Source: Clostridium punense
GTDB lineage: Bacteria; Bacillota; Clostridia; Clostridiales; Clostridiaceae
Assembly: GCF_017874425.1 (NCBI RefSeq)
Contig: NZ_JAGGLL010000008.1
Coordinates: forward strand, 85,791-149,790
Length of the DNA stretch: 64,000 nucleotides
Direction: 5' to 3'
In this document: positions 29,390 to 38,172 of the stretch, in pieces
Layout: every line of letters begins with the position of its first letter
Numbering within the stretch: the first letter of the stretch is position 1
The notes under the pieces: generated by a model
Databases searched by the model: none
Told to the model about the DNA's origin: nothing
The model's input: the letters and a program-made list of their open reading frames with translations, nothing else
Position numbers and translations under genes: made by a program

Positions 29390-30157
29390 ATGAAAATGAA
29401 AAAAAGTATAATACAAATTAAAGGGATAAAGAAAGCTTATAAAGAGGTAGAAGTACTTAAAGGAGTAGATTTTGAAGTAGAGCAGGGAGGTATCTTTGCA
29501 CTATTAGGTTCCAATGGAGCTGGAAAAACAACCATGATTAGAATCATGGCTACATTACTAAAAGCAGATGCTGGAAATGCTCAGATTAATGGTTTTGATA
29601 TTGAAAAAAATCCAGAAAAAATTAGAGGTTCTATCAGTCTTACTGGACAATTTGCCGCTATCGATGAAATTTTGACTGGTCGCGAAAATCTTGAAATGAT
29701 AGCAAAACTTAGACATATTAAAAACCCAAAGGTGATAGCTGATGAGTTAATTAATCGTTTTGGCATGGCTGAGGCTGCAGATCGCAGAGTTGGTACTTAT
29801 TCTGGGGGTATGAAAAGAAGAATTGATATAGCAATGAGTCTTGTGGGAAATCCAAAGATTATTTTTCTAGATGAGCCAACAACTGGCCTTGACCCAGAAG
29901 CACGTTTAGAAGTCTGGAAAATTGTAAAAGAGCTATCATATGCAGGAACTACAGTATTTTTAACCACTCAATACTTAGAGGAAGCAGAACAACTTGCAGA
30001 TAAAATCGCTATTCTTCATGGCGGAAAAATCATTGCTCTAGATACCCTAGAAGGGTTGAAAAAGTTATTTCCACCTGCAAAAGTTGAATATGTTGAGAAA
30101 CAGCCGACCTTAGAAGAAATATTTCTAACAATCATTGGTAAAAAGGAGGAGAAATAA
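29390..30157 (+). CDS. ABC transporter ATP-binding protein (DrrA-like)
   Basis: 255 residues behind GGGGAGG. Walker A GSNGAGKTT, signature YSGGMKRRIDIAMSL, Walker B IIFLDEPTTGLDPEAR and the Q-loop SLTGQFAAIDEILTG match daunorubicin-resistance type ATPases (DrrA), although the C-terminus is shorter. It abuts the permease gene with no gap, so they form an export pair. Possibly part of the PadR cassette, though a terminator separates it from the KTR gene. Confidence 0.9.
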   Translation: MKMKKSIIQIKGIKKAYKEVEVLKGVDFEVEQGGIFALLGSNGAGKTTMIRIMATLLKADAGNAQINGFDIEKNPEKIRGSISLTGQFAAIDEILTGRENLEMIAKLRHIKNPKVIADELINRFGMAEAADRRVGTYSGGMKRRIDIAMSLVGNPKIIFLDEPTTGLDPEARLEVWKIVKELSYAGTTVFLTTQYLEEAEQLADKIAILHGGKIIALDTLEGLKKLFPPAKVEYVEKQPTLEEIFLTIIGKKEEK

Positions 30158-30922
30158 ATGGAATCAACAAATAAATATTTTATTAAAGACATGTGTGTTA
30201 TGTTTGGACGTTCTATGAGACATATTTTTAGAAGTATGGATACAATTATCACAGTTTGTATTACACCAATTGCCATGATGCTATTATTCGTTTATGTATT
30301 TGGGGGTGCAATTCAAACTGGTACAGAAAATTATGTCAACTACCTATTACCAGGTATTATGTTAATGGCTATTGGAAGTGGTATTGCATATGTATCTTAT
30401 CGTTTGTTTGTAGATAAAGAGCGTGGTATCTTTCAACGTTTCCACTCAATGCCGATAGCTCGTTCTACAGTATTATGGGGACATGTATTAACTTCATTAA
30501 TTTCAAATGGAATTTCTGTAGTAGTGATTATACTTGTTGCATTATTAATGGGCTTTCGTTCTTCAGCAGGAACCTTAGAATGGTTGGGGGTATTTGGAAT
30601 TCTCGGGATTTTTACACTTGCTTTAACTTGGGTAGCTGTAATTGCTGGGCTTGCTGCTAAAACACCAGATGGTGCAGGGGCCTTCGCTTACCCAATTGTT
30701 TTCTTACCCTTTATAAGTTCTGCCTTTGTACCAACAGACACTATGCCTTCGGTAGTACGTGTCTTTGCAGAGAATCAACCTGTGACCCCTATGGTAGAAG
30801 CTATTCGTAATTTATTAGCAAGTAAGCCAGTAGGAAATGATATATGGGTTGCCCTTGCTTGGTGTATAGCAATAATGGTGGTAGCTTATACCTTTGCCAT
30901 GAGGGCCTATAAAAAATTGTAA
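30158..30922 (+). CDS. ABC-2 type permease (DrrB-like)
   Basis: 254 residues with six hydrophobic segments; the ABC-2 signature region (VDKERGIFQRFHSMPIARSTVLWGHVL near 85-112) and a late FLPFISSAFVPTDTMP block are DrrB-like. The start immediately follows the ATPase stop and uses the GGAGG inside its end. It forms a half-size exporter with the preceding ATPase. Substrate unknown. Confidence 0.88.
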   Translation: MESTNKYFIKDMCVMFGRSMRHIFRSMDTIITVCITPIAMMLLFVYVFGGAIQTGTENYVNYLLPGIMLMAIGSGIAYVSYRLFVDKERGIFQRFHSMPIARSTVLWGHVLTSLISNGISVVVIILVALLMGFRSSAGTLEWLGVFGILGIFTLALTWVAVIAGLAAKTPDGAGAFAYPIVFLPFISSAFVPTDTMPSVVRVFAENQPVTPMVEAIRNLLASKPVGNDIWVALAWCIAIMVVAYTFAMRAYKKL

Positions 30923-31137
30923 GTTTCTTTACACTAAGTATAATTATCTATCTATTAGGGATAAGCTTTACTAAAATATTACCATATAAGTAACATTTTA
31001 AGCTAATGTATAGATATGTAGCTTTCGCGAATATGGAAGCCATTGCTATAAGCTACTAGAACTGAGACATTTAAAGCATAGAAGTATTGGCTTTGACAAC
31101 ACTCATATATGAAAGTTAATATTTTTACTGAATTTTA

Positions 31138-31183
31138 CCCCTTCATATGCTTTTGTGGGACATATGGAGGGGATTTTCTTTTA
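31138..31183 (+). terminator. rho-independent terminator
   Basis: CCCCTTCATATG (31138-31149) pairs with CATATGGAGGGG (31161-31172), one G-T pair, and is followed by ATTTTCTTTT. A 79-codon frame across it has no ribosome site and is rejected. The flanks 30923-31137 and 31184-31561 show no gene. Confidence 0.85.
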
Positions 31184-31561
31184 AGAGATTTGGGTAAGTT
31201 TGGAAGATTAACGAAAGAAAAAAGGAAATTTCCTTACTTATATAGAAGAGTTAAAGAGATGGTAGCAGCTTTGAATTTCTATTGCAAGGCTGAGATAAAA
31301 ATATTAAAACTAAGATCGACACCACCATTTTCAACGTATATTAGTTAGAGGGTTATAAGCTTCAATGCTTACTAATATAAATAACCGTACTCTTGATTAC
31401 GAAACTTAGGTTGTAACAAAAGGATAATTTGAATATCAGACTTTAAAAGACAATTGTGCCTTTTGTAATAAAAAAATCATGGATATGATATAGATATTCT
31501 AAGTATGGCTGAAGATTTGTTAATAAAATGGTAAATACTAAAAATAGTATTGTAAAAAGGG

Positions 31562-33301
31562 GTGAGGAAAATAAGTAAACAAAAGACTTTTAGGATTAAG
31601 ATAATTATTCTTACAATTTTACTACTAAGTTTAGCACTAATCATTGGTATTAATGTTTTTAGAGGAAAGACATCAGTTAAAGAGGAACTAAATATAATTG
31701 ACTCTAATAGTGGGAAACCTTCAGATTTGGGTAAGGATGAGATCTCAAAAATAGAGGAATTAGTGAAGAATACATTTTCCTTAGCTAAGGAAGGTAAGGT
31801 TCCTAATATTTCATTTGTTTCTGGTAAAACACAGTGGAAGGAAGTAAACGAAGAGTGGGGAAAATCAAATCATATTTCAGAAACCGCTGAAGGTAGATAT
31901 GAGGAGTATGAAAATCATCATGTAACGCTTGGTTATACTGGTGACATTGTTAACGATATAAGAAATTATAATTCTGAACTACAAGCCATTTCTTTAAAGG
32001 AAATCAAAAAAATTGGTGGAGAACCTGATGACCTTCGATATTATAAAGATTCAACCTATGATCAAATCATACTTGTCTATAATATAACTACTGCCACCGA
32101 TTTATTGTGGGTTTTGCCAAGGCCTACAGATAAAGAACCAAACCCAAAAGTAGACCATAGCTCACTATATGCTAAGATTGATAAAAAACCTAATGAACAA
32201 GAAAATCAATCTATTTCTAAGGAGGTTTCTAAAATGGACTTAGAAGAAAAAATTGGGCAAATGATCTTTGCTGGAGTTTCTGGAACTACAATGGATACTG
32301 GAGCGCAAAAGTTAATAAACCAATTACATGTTGGAGGAATTATTTTTTACAAGAATAACTTTGAAAACCCTACACAAACTGTTGAACTTGTTAATCAAAT
32401 AAAAGCTGAAAATAGCTCTAATATACCCCTATTTTTGGGTGTTGACCAAGAGGGAGGACGTGTCACAAGATTACCAGGGGCAATTACTAATTTTCCTCCA
32501 AACAAACAGATTGGAGAAGTAAATAACTCTGAATTCTCTTATAAAATTGGAAGACTTTTAGGCTTTGAGTTAAAAGAATTTGGTCTAAATCTGGATTTTG
32601 CACCTGTTCTTGATATTAATAGCAATCCCAATAACCCTGTAATTGGGGACAGATCCTTTGGGAACAACTTAGAAATAGTAAGTAAACTAGGCATTGAGAC
32701 TATGAAAGGGATACAATCTCAAAACGTGATTCCTACAATTAAGCATTTTCCTGGTCACGGAGATACATCGGTGGATTCTCATCTAGAACTACCGATTGTA
32801 AATAAAACTCTTAAAGAACTTATGAAACTAGAGTTAATCCCCTTCAAGCGTGCCATTGACCAAGGAGCAGATGTTGTGATGATAGCCCATATGTTAATAC
32901 CTGAATTAGATAAAAACAATCCAGCATCCATGTCAAAGATGGTTATTACGGATGTTCTTAGAAGACAACTTAGTTTTACTGGGGTAATCATAACGGACGA
33001 TATGACAATGGGTGCTATTGTAGAGCATTTTGATATTGGAAAAGCAGCAGTAGAATCAGTAAAGGCAGGTAGTGATATTATTTTAGTAGGCCATGGCTAT
33101 GATAATGTTGATAAAATCCAATCTACTTTAAAAGATGCTATTGAAAAAGGAGAAATCCCACAGCAAAGAATAAATGAAAGTGTGGAAAGAATTATTAAGT
33201 TAAAAAGAAAGTATGGTATTAATGACGAGAAAGTTGATAGTCCTGACATAAACGATATAAATCAATTAATTACTGATCTTCTTAATAAGTATTTACATTA
33301 A
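31562..33301 (+). CDS. DUF4309 domain fused to GH3 beta-N-acetylhexosaminidase
   Basis: 579 residues. One membrane anchor lies at ~13-30. Residues ~50-210 resemble DUF4309 (GKVPNISFVSGKTQWKEVNEEWG, NDIRNYN and LILVYN-like strands). Residues ~220-560 are NagZ-like GH3: GVDQEGGRVTRLPG, the KHFPGHGDTSVDSH loop carrying the acid/base His-Asp pair, and the nucleophile Asp in IITDDMTMGAI. The enzyme should remove GlcNAc from peptidoglycan fragments outside the membrane. The start is uncertain: GTG 31562 sits almost on the AAGGGG site, and the ideally spaced codon at 31571 is ATA. Confidence 0.82.
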   Translation: MRKISKQKTFRIKIIILTILLLSLALIIGINVFRGKTSVKEELNIIDSNSGKPSDLGKDEISKIEELVKNTFSLAKEGKVPNISFVSGKTQWKEVNEEWGKSNHISETAEGRYEEYENHHVTLGYTGDIVNDIRNYNSELQAISLKEIKKIGGEPDDLRYYKDSTYDQIILVYNITTATDLLWVLPRPTDKEPNPKVDHSSLYAKIDKKPNEQENQSISKEVSKMDLEEKIGQMIFAGVSGTTMDTGAQKLINQLHVGGIIFYKNNFENPTQTVELVNQIKAENSSNIPLFLGVDQEGGRVTRLPGAITNFPPNKQIGEVNNSEFSYKIGRLLGFELKEFGLNLDFAPVLDINSNPNNPVIGDRSFGNNLEIVSKLGIETMKGIQSQNVIPTIKHFPGHGDTSVDSHLELPIVNKTLKELMKLELIPFKRAIDQGADVVMIAHMLIPELDKNNPASMSKMVITDVLRRQLSFTGVIITDDMTMGAIVEHFDIGKAAVESVKAGSDIILVGHGYDNVDKIQSTLKDAIEKGEIPQQRINESVERIIKLKRKYGINDEKVDSPDINDINQLITDLLNKYLH

Positions 33302-33450
33302 CAATTAAACTTTTATACTGCGTGGATTTGATAAATATCTTCCCTCCTATTGATAATGTTAAACCTAGCTACGTGGAGAGGGCTGTGCAGGTAAAGCAAA
33401 ATAAGCTGATATAAAAGATTTTGAAGTTTTTTTATAAAAATTGTAGTATG

Positions 33451-33488
33451 TTCCTTCAAACTAAAGAGTTTGGGGGAATTTTTTTTTA
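33451..33488 (+). terminator. rho-independent terminator
   Basis: TTCCTTCAAACT pairs with AGTTTGGGGGAA (two G-T pairs) around AAAG, followed by a run of T residues. Confidence 0.88.
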
Positions 33489-33638
33489 TTTGGCTGGGAT
33501 TCTCTAATGAATATTAAGATAGATTTTTTAATAATAGTTGAACATACTACCACCTTGCCTTCATTTAGGTTTAATAGAGTTTAGACTTACTAATTTTTGT
33601 TAATGGAGAAGAAAATAAAAATTATTAGATAAAAACTC

Positions 33639-33669
33639 TTGCACCTCACCTTACGTTAGGTTGTAAGAT
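33639..33669 (+). promoter_or_regulatory. MerR-type promoter with 19-base spacer
   Basis: TTGCAC (33639-33644) and TAAGAT (33664-33669) are 19 bases apart, the long spacing that MerR activators act on. The spacer holds the dyad ACCTTACGTTAGGT, typical of MerR sites (CCTTACGTTAGG). A second half-like word, ACCTTACGTAAG, lies at 33689-33700. The downstream Hsp33-like and MerR genes are the likely targets. Confidence 0.75.
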
Positions 33670-33700
33670 TTATTTACTATGTTATATAACCTTACGTAAG

Positions 33701-33810
33701 ATATGGATTCCATCAGGTTATTTTCAAATTATTATTTTCCATAAACCTTTAAGTGAACTAGGGAAGGACTTATGCGTAGCTTAAGCATTAACACTAGTTA
33801 TCTGTAGATA
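33701..33810 (+). repeat. dispersed intergenic repeat, copy C
   Basis: Contains ATAAACCTTTAAGTGAACTA, then GGAAGGACTTATG and TTAAGCATTAACACTAGTTA, aligning with copies A, B and D but more diverged at the ends. It would fall in the 5' untranslated leader made from the promoter at 33639. Confidence 0.6.
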
Positions 33811-33886
33811 TTAAGAGGCAACTTAGAAAATTATCAATAGAAAAATTAGGAGAAAACTAAAGAACTTAAGAAAGGACTGAAATAAA

Positions 33887-34750
33887 GTGAACAATTATAT
33901 TTTAAAAACATTAGCATATAACAAACAAGTTAGAATTTTTTTCTTGGAAGGTACAGATATGATAAAGGAAATCTGTAATCATAAAAATATTAATAGGACT
34001 TTAAAAGATGCATTAGGTAACACTGTGTCAATTGCAACTTTAATATCTGGAACCTTAAAAGGAAATCAGAGAGTTAGCATAAAGGTTAGTGCAAGCAATA
34101 GAAAGCATAAAATTTTTGCAGATGCTGATTCCATGGGAAATATCCGTGGGTATATAAGTGATGAATTATTAAATGTATCAATAGATAATGTTGATGATCT
34201 ATCTATTGAAGAGTTAATAGGACATACAGGCTGCATCCAAGTACTGAAGGATTTAGGAATGCATAGTATTTTTACTGGCATAACAGATATGCCCAATGGA
34301 AACATTGTTGATGATTTTTCCTATTATTTCAAACAAAGTGAACAAACTGATTCATTTTTTTCAATAAATATGGTTTATAATGATAATAATGAAATTGTAT
34401 TATGTAGAGGTATAATGGCTCAATTGCTTCCAGGTGCTCCCACTAACCTTATTGATGCCATTAAAGAAACTATTTTTGAAAATCACTCAATTTTGTCAAA
34501 CTTAGGGGACAATGAGAGTTTAAAAGAAATACCGTACTTATTATTTGAAGATATCGAGATAGTTGAGCAGTATCCAGTTCAATTTTTTTGCGGATGCTCA
34601 AAAGAAGCTTTTTACCCTATGCTATACTCTCTTAGTAAAGAAGAGTTAGTAGATGCATTTGAAAATAAAAAGTCCATGGAGATTGTTTGTAATGTTTGTG
34701 GCAAGAAACACTCTTTTAGTTCTCAGGATATAAAAAAATTTATACAATAG
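33887..34750 (+). CDS. hslO: Hsp33-like redox chaperone
   Basis: 287 residues. The N-terminal Hsp33 fold (residues 1-220) has TLISGTLKGNQRVSIKV and GITDMPNGNIVDDFSYYFKQSEQT, and the central MAQLLPGAP block is clear. The redox zinc site CGC (near 235) and CNVC (near 272) is complete. Hsp33 is switched on by oxidation of these cysteines to hold unfolding proteins. It is weakly conserved in the N-terminus compared with canonical HslO, so a paralogue is possible. It lies 18 bases before a MerR gene and behind a MerR-type promoter. Confidence 0.85.
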   Translation: MNNYILKTLAYNKQVRIFFLEGTDMIKEICNHKNINRTLKDALGNTVSIATLISGTLKGNQRVSIKVSASNRKHKIFADADSMGNIRGYISDELLNVSIDNVDDLSIEELIGHTGCIQVLKDLGMHSIFTGITDMPNGNIVDDFSYYFKQSEQTDSFFSINMVYNDNNEIVLCRGIMAQLLPGAPTNLIDAIKETIFENHSILSNLGDNESLKEIPYLLFEDIEIVEQYPVQFFCGCSKEAFYPMLYSLSKEELVDAFENKKSMEIVCNVCGKKHSFSSQDIKKFIQ

Positions 34751-34777
34751 ATAAAAGTTTAGAAGGATGTGATTATA

Positions 34778-35506
34778 TTGCAAAATAGAACCTGGAAGGT
34801 AGGCGAGCTATCTAAGCTCACAGGGCTTACAATAAGAACTCTTCACCATTATGATGAAATAGGGCTTTTAAGTCCAACCTCTAGAACTAGCTCTGGGCAT
34901 CGTTTATATGATGAAGAGGATATAATAAAATTACAGCAAATTATGTCACTGAAGGAATTGGATTTTTCTTTAGATAAAATAAAAGAATTCTTAGAGAACC
35001 CAGAATATAATCCCAAGGAGATTATAGAAATGCAAATTGAAAGGTTAAATGGAGAAATTAAGCTCAAAGAAGAGCTAAAGGGTCAGCTACAGGAATTGTG
35101 GGCGGTTTTCAACTCCTGGAGAAAACCTAATTTAGAACAATTTATTAATTCAATAGAATTAATAAAAAATCAAAAGAAGTACTTTACACAAGATCAAATC
35201 ATCCTTATAAAAAAACAATATAATGAACTTAATAGCAGTGAAGCAGATAAGTATACTAGTAGTTGGGGTGAATTAATTTCTTTATTCCAATGTGAAATGG
35301 AAAAGGGCACATCCGTAGATAATCCAACAGTGGTTGACCTAGCAAGAAAATGGAAGGAAGCAATGGATTTTTTTACAGGAGGAGATACAGAAATTATAAG
35401 TTCAGCTGAAAGATATTACTCAGACAATCCACAAGCAGCAAAAGGAAGCGGTATCAGTGGTGAGCTTTATAAATATATGAAAGATGCATTAGCAAATATA
35501 AAATAG
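34778..35506 (+). CDS. MerR-family regulator with TipAS effector domain
   Basis: About 242 residues from TTG 34778, ten bases after AAGGA; GTG 34769 is closer to that site. The MerR helix-turn-helix (WKVGELSKLTGLTIRTLHHYDEIGLLSPTSRTSSGHRLYDEEDI) is followed by a dimerisation coil to ~115 and a C-terminal TipAS-like domain (residues ~140-240) that binds thiopeptides or other compounds in related proteins. It probably controls the promoter at 33639, forming a sensor/chaperone pair with the upstream Hsp33 gene. Confidence 0.88.
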   Translation: MQNRTWKVGELSKLTGLTIRTLHHYDEIGLLSPTSRTSSGHRLYDEEDIIKLQQIMSLKELDFSLDKIKEFLENPEYNPKEIIEMQIERLNGEIKLKEELKGQLQELWAVFNSWRKPNLEQFINSIELIKNQKKYFTQDQIILIKKQYNELNSSEADKYTSSWGELISLFQCEMEKGTSVDNPTVVDLARKWKEAMDFFTGGDTEIISSAERYYSDNPQAAKGSGISGELYKYMKDALANIK

Positions 35507-35558
35507 GCGGATATAAATACTGTAGTGTATTTATCCTCAAACTAATAATTAAAATTAA

Positions 35559-35593
35559 AAGTCACTAGGAGATAATCTTCCTAGTGATTTTTT
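35559..35593. terminator. bidirectional terminator
   Basis: TCACTAGG (35562-35569) pairs with CCTAGTGA (35580-35587), extended by AGA/TCT, with a T run on the right and an A run on the left. It separates the convergent MerR and DedA genes. Confidence 0.88.
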
Positions 35594-35639
35594 ATGTTCA
35601 TAAGTTTGTTTTGCACTGTATAACTTTGTAACGGCTTAA

Positions 35640-36257
35640 TTATGCCTTTAAATTAGGTTTTCTTTTTAAGAACCATAATCCACTGAAAATAACAAATCCT
35701 AGACCTAAGATTCCATATGTGATGTTTGAGTACACATCCATAAATCCTAGTATTTCCCCCCAGGACTCACCAAGTGCGGCACCTGCAGAAACCAGTATTA
35801 TGTTCCAGATTAAGGTTCCTGCTGTGGTATAAAGCACAAAGAGGCTGAACTTCATGCTTGCCATACCAGCTGGAATTGAAATTAAACTTCTGATTAGCGG
35901 AACCATTCTGCAGAAAAAAATAGCTTTATAGCCGTAGCGAGTAAACCAAGAATTAGCTTTCTCAATATCACTAACTTTTAATTTAAGGATGTGCCCAAAG
36001 CGGATGATTATTTTCTCCAGTTTTTTGACATTAAATACACGACCAATTCCATAAAGAAGAATAGCTCCTGATACAGAACCAGCAGTTGCGGATGTAACCA
36101 CACCTATAACTGTCATCCCAGTATTTGTGGTCATAAATCCTCCGAAAGTAAGAATTACTTCAGAAGGTATAGGTGGGAAAACATTCTCCAATAAGATCAT
36201 GAGAAAAGTACCAAGATAACCAAAGTGCTCCATAAAATTTATAATCCAACTTTCCAT
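35640..36257 (-). CDS. DedA-family membrane protein
   Basis: 205 residues with four to five hydrophobic segments. Conserved DedA blocks include the N-terminal FPPIPSEVILTFGG and the central WFTRYGYKAIFFCRMVPLIRSLISIPAG with its Arg and Pro residues. DedA proteins are thought to flip phospholipid or undecaprenyl phosphate and affect membrane potential and drug tolerance. The start follows AAGGA. No obvious partner. Confidence 0.88.
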   Translation of the reverse strand: MESWIINFMEHFGYLGTFLMILLENVFPPIPSEVILTFGGFMTTNTGMTVIGVVTSATAGSVSGAILLYGIGRVFNVKKLEKIIIRFGHILKLKVSDIEKANSWFTRYGYKAIFFCRMVPLIRSLISIPAGMASMKFSLFVLYTTAGTLIWNIILVSAGAALGESWGEILGFMDVYSNITYGILGLGFVIFSGLWFLKRKPNLKA

Positions 36258-36324
36258 ACTAGTAATCCTTTCTTGTAGCTAAAATTTTATCTAAAAATAC
36301 GAATGCTTTATAAAATTACAGCGT

Positions 36325-36960
36325 CTAGCTGTTTATTTTTTTTGATATAGCGGCATCAAAAATCTTATATAAGAAGAATAAACCTAAGAAGCCAACACCA
36401 TATGAGGCAAGGGTAAATTCAAAAGCTGATAACCAGAAATAACCATGAAATACTGTATTTGCAAGAAGTGCTAAAACAATAACTAAAGTAATATCAACTA
36501 ATACATAACCTATTAGGTAATAATGTATTGGCAGATTAAGAACACTGTTATTTTTGGAAATAGAAGAGAATTCTTGTACTCTAAACTGGTTTATTGCTAT
36601 CTGTACAGCTTCTGCCTTTGTTTTTCCCTGTGACGAAAGGTCTGCTGCAAAATCTTCCAAGTATGCCATGAGCTCAAGTTTGTCATTTTTACTCATTACT
36701 AAGTTATCAACATAAGTTTTTATGTCATCATATTTTTTATAATTTGCATTAACCTTTATGTGAGCTATATAATTCAAAACGCTCCAAATTACTGCTGAAA
36801 GAAATGCTGAACCATAAGTTACCCATTGAGTTAATGGGGTAATGCTTATACTAATCTTTTCAAAATATAGAGATAATATAAAAACTGCCATTGATAGTAG
36901 TAGTAGCCACGAATATTTTATATCCGATAAATTAAAAGTCTTTTTTAAAATATTTTTCAT
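36325..36960 (-). CDS. membrane protein paired with PadR regulator
   Basis: 211 residues with four hydrophobic segments (near 16-33, 45-66, 147-170 and 177-202). Between them is a cytoplasmic region (LELMAYLEDFAADLSSQGKTKAEAV near 95-120) resembling the small helical domain at the start of DUF1700-type or 'permease prefix' proteins. It starts behind GGAGG 11 bases after the PadR gene, so the two are one operon. Such pairs usually respond to membrane stress; specific function unknown. Confidence 0.6.
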   Translation of the reverse strand: MKNILKKTFNLSDIKYSWLLLLSMAVFILSLYFEKISISITPLTQWVTYGSAFLSAVIWSVLNYIAHIKVNANYKKYDDIKTYVDNLVMSKNDKLELMAYLEDFAADLSSQGKTKAEAVQIAINQFRVQEFSSISKNNSVLNLPIHYYLIGYVLVDITLVIVLALLANTVFHGYFWLSAFEFTLASYGVGFLGLFFLYKIFDAAISKKINS

Positions 36961-36971
36961 AAATAATCCTC

Positions 36972-37286
36972 CTAGATAAATTTTTCAACTATTTCAACTG
37001 TTTCCTTCCAATCTTTAATTGATTGATTCATTAAATTTATACCGCTTTCAGTAATCTTGTAATATTTACGCCTACCACCACTGGACTCGTCACCCCAATA
37101 GGAAGCAATAGCTTCTTGTTTTTCTAATCTTTTTAAAGACAAGTATAAGGTTGCCTCTTGTATCTCGAACTTACCTTCAGTTCTTGTTTTTATTGCTCTT
37201 GAAATTTCATATCCATAGTTATCATTTTCATTTAGAACACACAGAATAAGAATATCTATGGTTCCTTTCAACATTTCCTTATTCAA
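36972..37286 (-). CDS. PadR-family transcriptional regulator
   Basis: About 104 residues from TTG 37286, seven bases after AAGGAGG; the earlier in-frame TTG at 37292 abuts the site. The winged helix (YGYEISRAIKTRTEGKFEIQEATLYLSLKRLEKQEAIASYWG then GGRRKYYKITESG) is typical of short PadR proteins. It probably represses its own operon with the downstream membrane protein. Confidence 0.9.
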   Translation of the reverse strand: MNKEMLKGTIDILILCVLNENDNYGYEISRAIKTRTEGKFEIQEATLYLSLKRLEKQEAIASYWGDESSGGRRKYYKITESGINLMNQSIKDWKETVEIVEKFI

Positions 37287-37481
37287 AATCAACCCTCCTT
37301 TATGTACTTAATAATGTTAGGTACATTACATAAATGAGTATATATTATATTACTTAATAATGCAAGGTACTTTTTATAAATAAGTATTTTTAGTTATAAA
37401 CTTTTTACACCTTCACCAAATTAAACTAATAAGCTTGGCGTATTTGAGCAGTATAAATAGCATGAGATTAAATGAGAAAAA

Positions 37482-37510
37482 TTGACAATAATTATTGTAA
37501 ATGATAGGAT
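37482..37510 (+). promoter_or_regulatory. consensus promoter overlapped by Fur-like palindrome
   Basis: TTGACA (37482-37487), 17 bases, TAGGAT (37505-37510). ACAATAATTATTGT (37485-37498) is a perfect palindrome covering the -35 box. Read as 7-1-7 (TGACAAT-A-ATTATTG) it differs from the Fur/PerR-type box in three of 14 arm positions. Confidence 0.65.
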
Positions 37511-37549
37511 AAATTAGGATACAAAATTATTTTAAAGGAGGAATATCTT

Positions 37550-37615
37550 ATGAAAAAAAGAGCATTATACAGTCTTTCACTTGGCATAGGGTATTCTACT
37601 GCTGTTTTTTTCTAA
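37550..37615 (+). CDS. 21-residue peptide with strong signals, or truncated gene
   Basis: ATG 37550 lies seven bases after AAAGGAGG and follows a near-consensus promoter. The peptide begins MKKRALYSLSLGIGYSTAV and stops at TAA 37613. It looks like the start of a signal peptide or membrane anchor that is cut short. It could be a real small membrane peptide or the 5' remnant of a lost secreted-protein gene. A weak hairpin (AAGGG/CCCTT) with a T run follows near 37629-37650. Confidence 0.5.
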   Translation: MKKRALYSLSLGIGYSTAVFF

Positions 37616-37693
37616 AATTTATTAATCAAGGGATAAGTGCGCCCTTTTTTACCGGTTAATAATAAAATAATAATTTTAGAGGAGACAGTTAAA

Positions 37694-38095
37694 ATGAATA
37701 ATAAAGAAAAGTTAGTAGTAAGATATAATCCAGAACCAGTTCCTAAACCAGTGGGACATTATAGTCATGTGACACGAGTATCAAAAGATGCTGATTTATT
37801 TGTTTTTTCAGGACAAATAGGGATTGACTCCAATGAAGAGATTCCTTCAGATATGAATGAGCAAGTAAAAAATACAATTAAAAATATAGATACTATTCTT
37901 AAAACACAAAATCTAAATTCAAGTAATATTATTAAAGTTAATATATTGGCAACAGAAGAAATTGATTGGGTATATTTTGATTCTATTTGGGATGATTTTT
38001 TTCAAAAGGATTATCCATCAATGACAGTTTCTTATGTTTCTGCTTTAGGATGGACCTCTCTAAAAATAGAGATTGAAGTTTGGGCTGCTGGCTAA
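37694..38095 (+). CDS. RidA/YjgF/YER057c family protein
   Basis: 133 residues from ATG 37694, eight bases after GGAGA; the in-frame upstream start at 37637 has no ribosome site. The family blocks HYSHVTRV, FVFSGQIGID, QVKNTIKNIDTIL and VNILATEEIDW, and a late PSMTVSYVSALGW, are clear. Classical RidA enzymes deaminate reactive enamines, but the Arg typical of that active site is not evident near the end, so it may belong to another Rid subgroup. Confidence 0.8.
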   Translation: MNNKEKLVVRYNPEPVPKPVGHYSHVTRVSKDADLFVFSGQIGIDSNEEIPSDMNEQVKNTIKNIDTILKTQNLNSSNIIKVNILATEEIDWVYFDSIWDDFFQKDYPSMTVSYVSALGWTSLKIEIEVWAAG

Positions 38096-38172
38096 AATTT
38101 GCTAATACTCTTTTTAAATATAAGCTAGGATGCCTTTATTAAGCAAACTTCATAATGAGAGGAATGAAATCA

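Noticed and set aside
31109..31348. 79-codon plus-strand frame
   Set aside because: No ribosome site, no recognisable domain, and it spans a strong terminator hairpin at 31138-31172.
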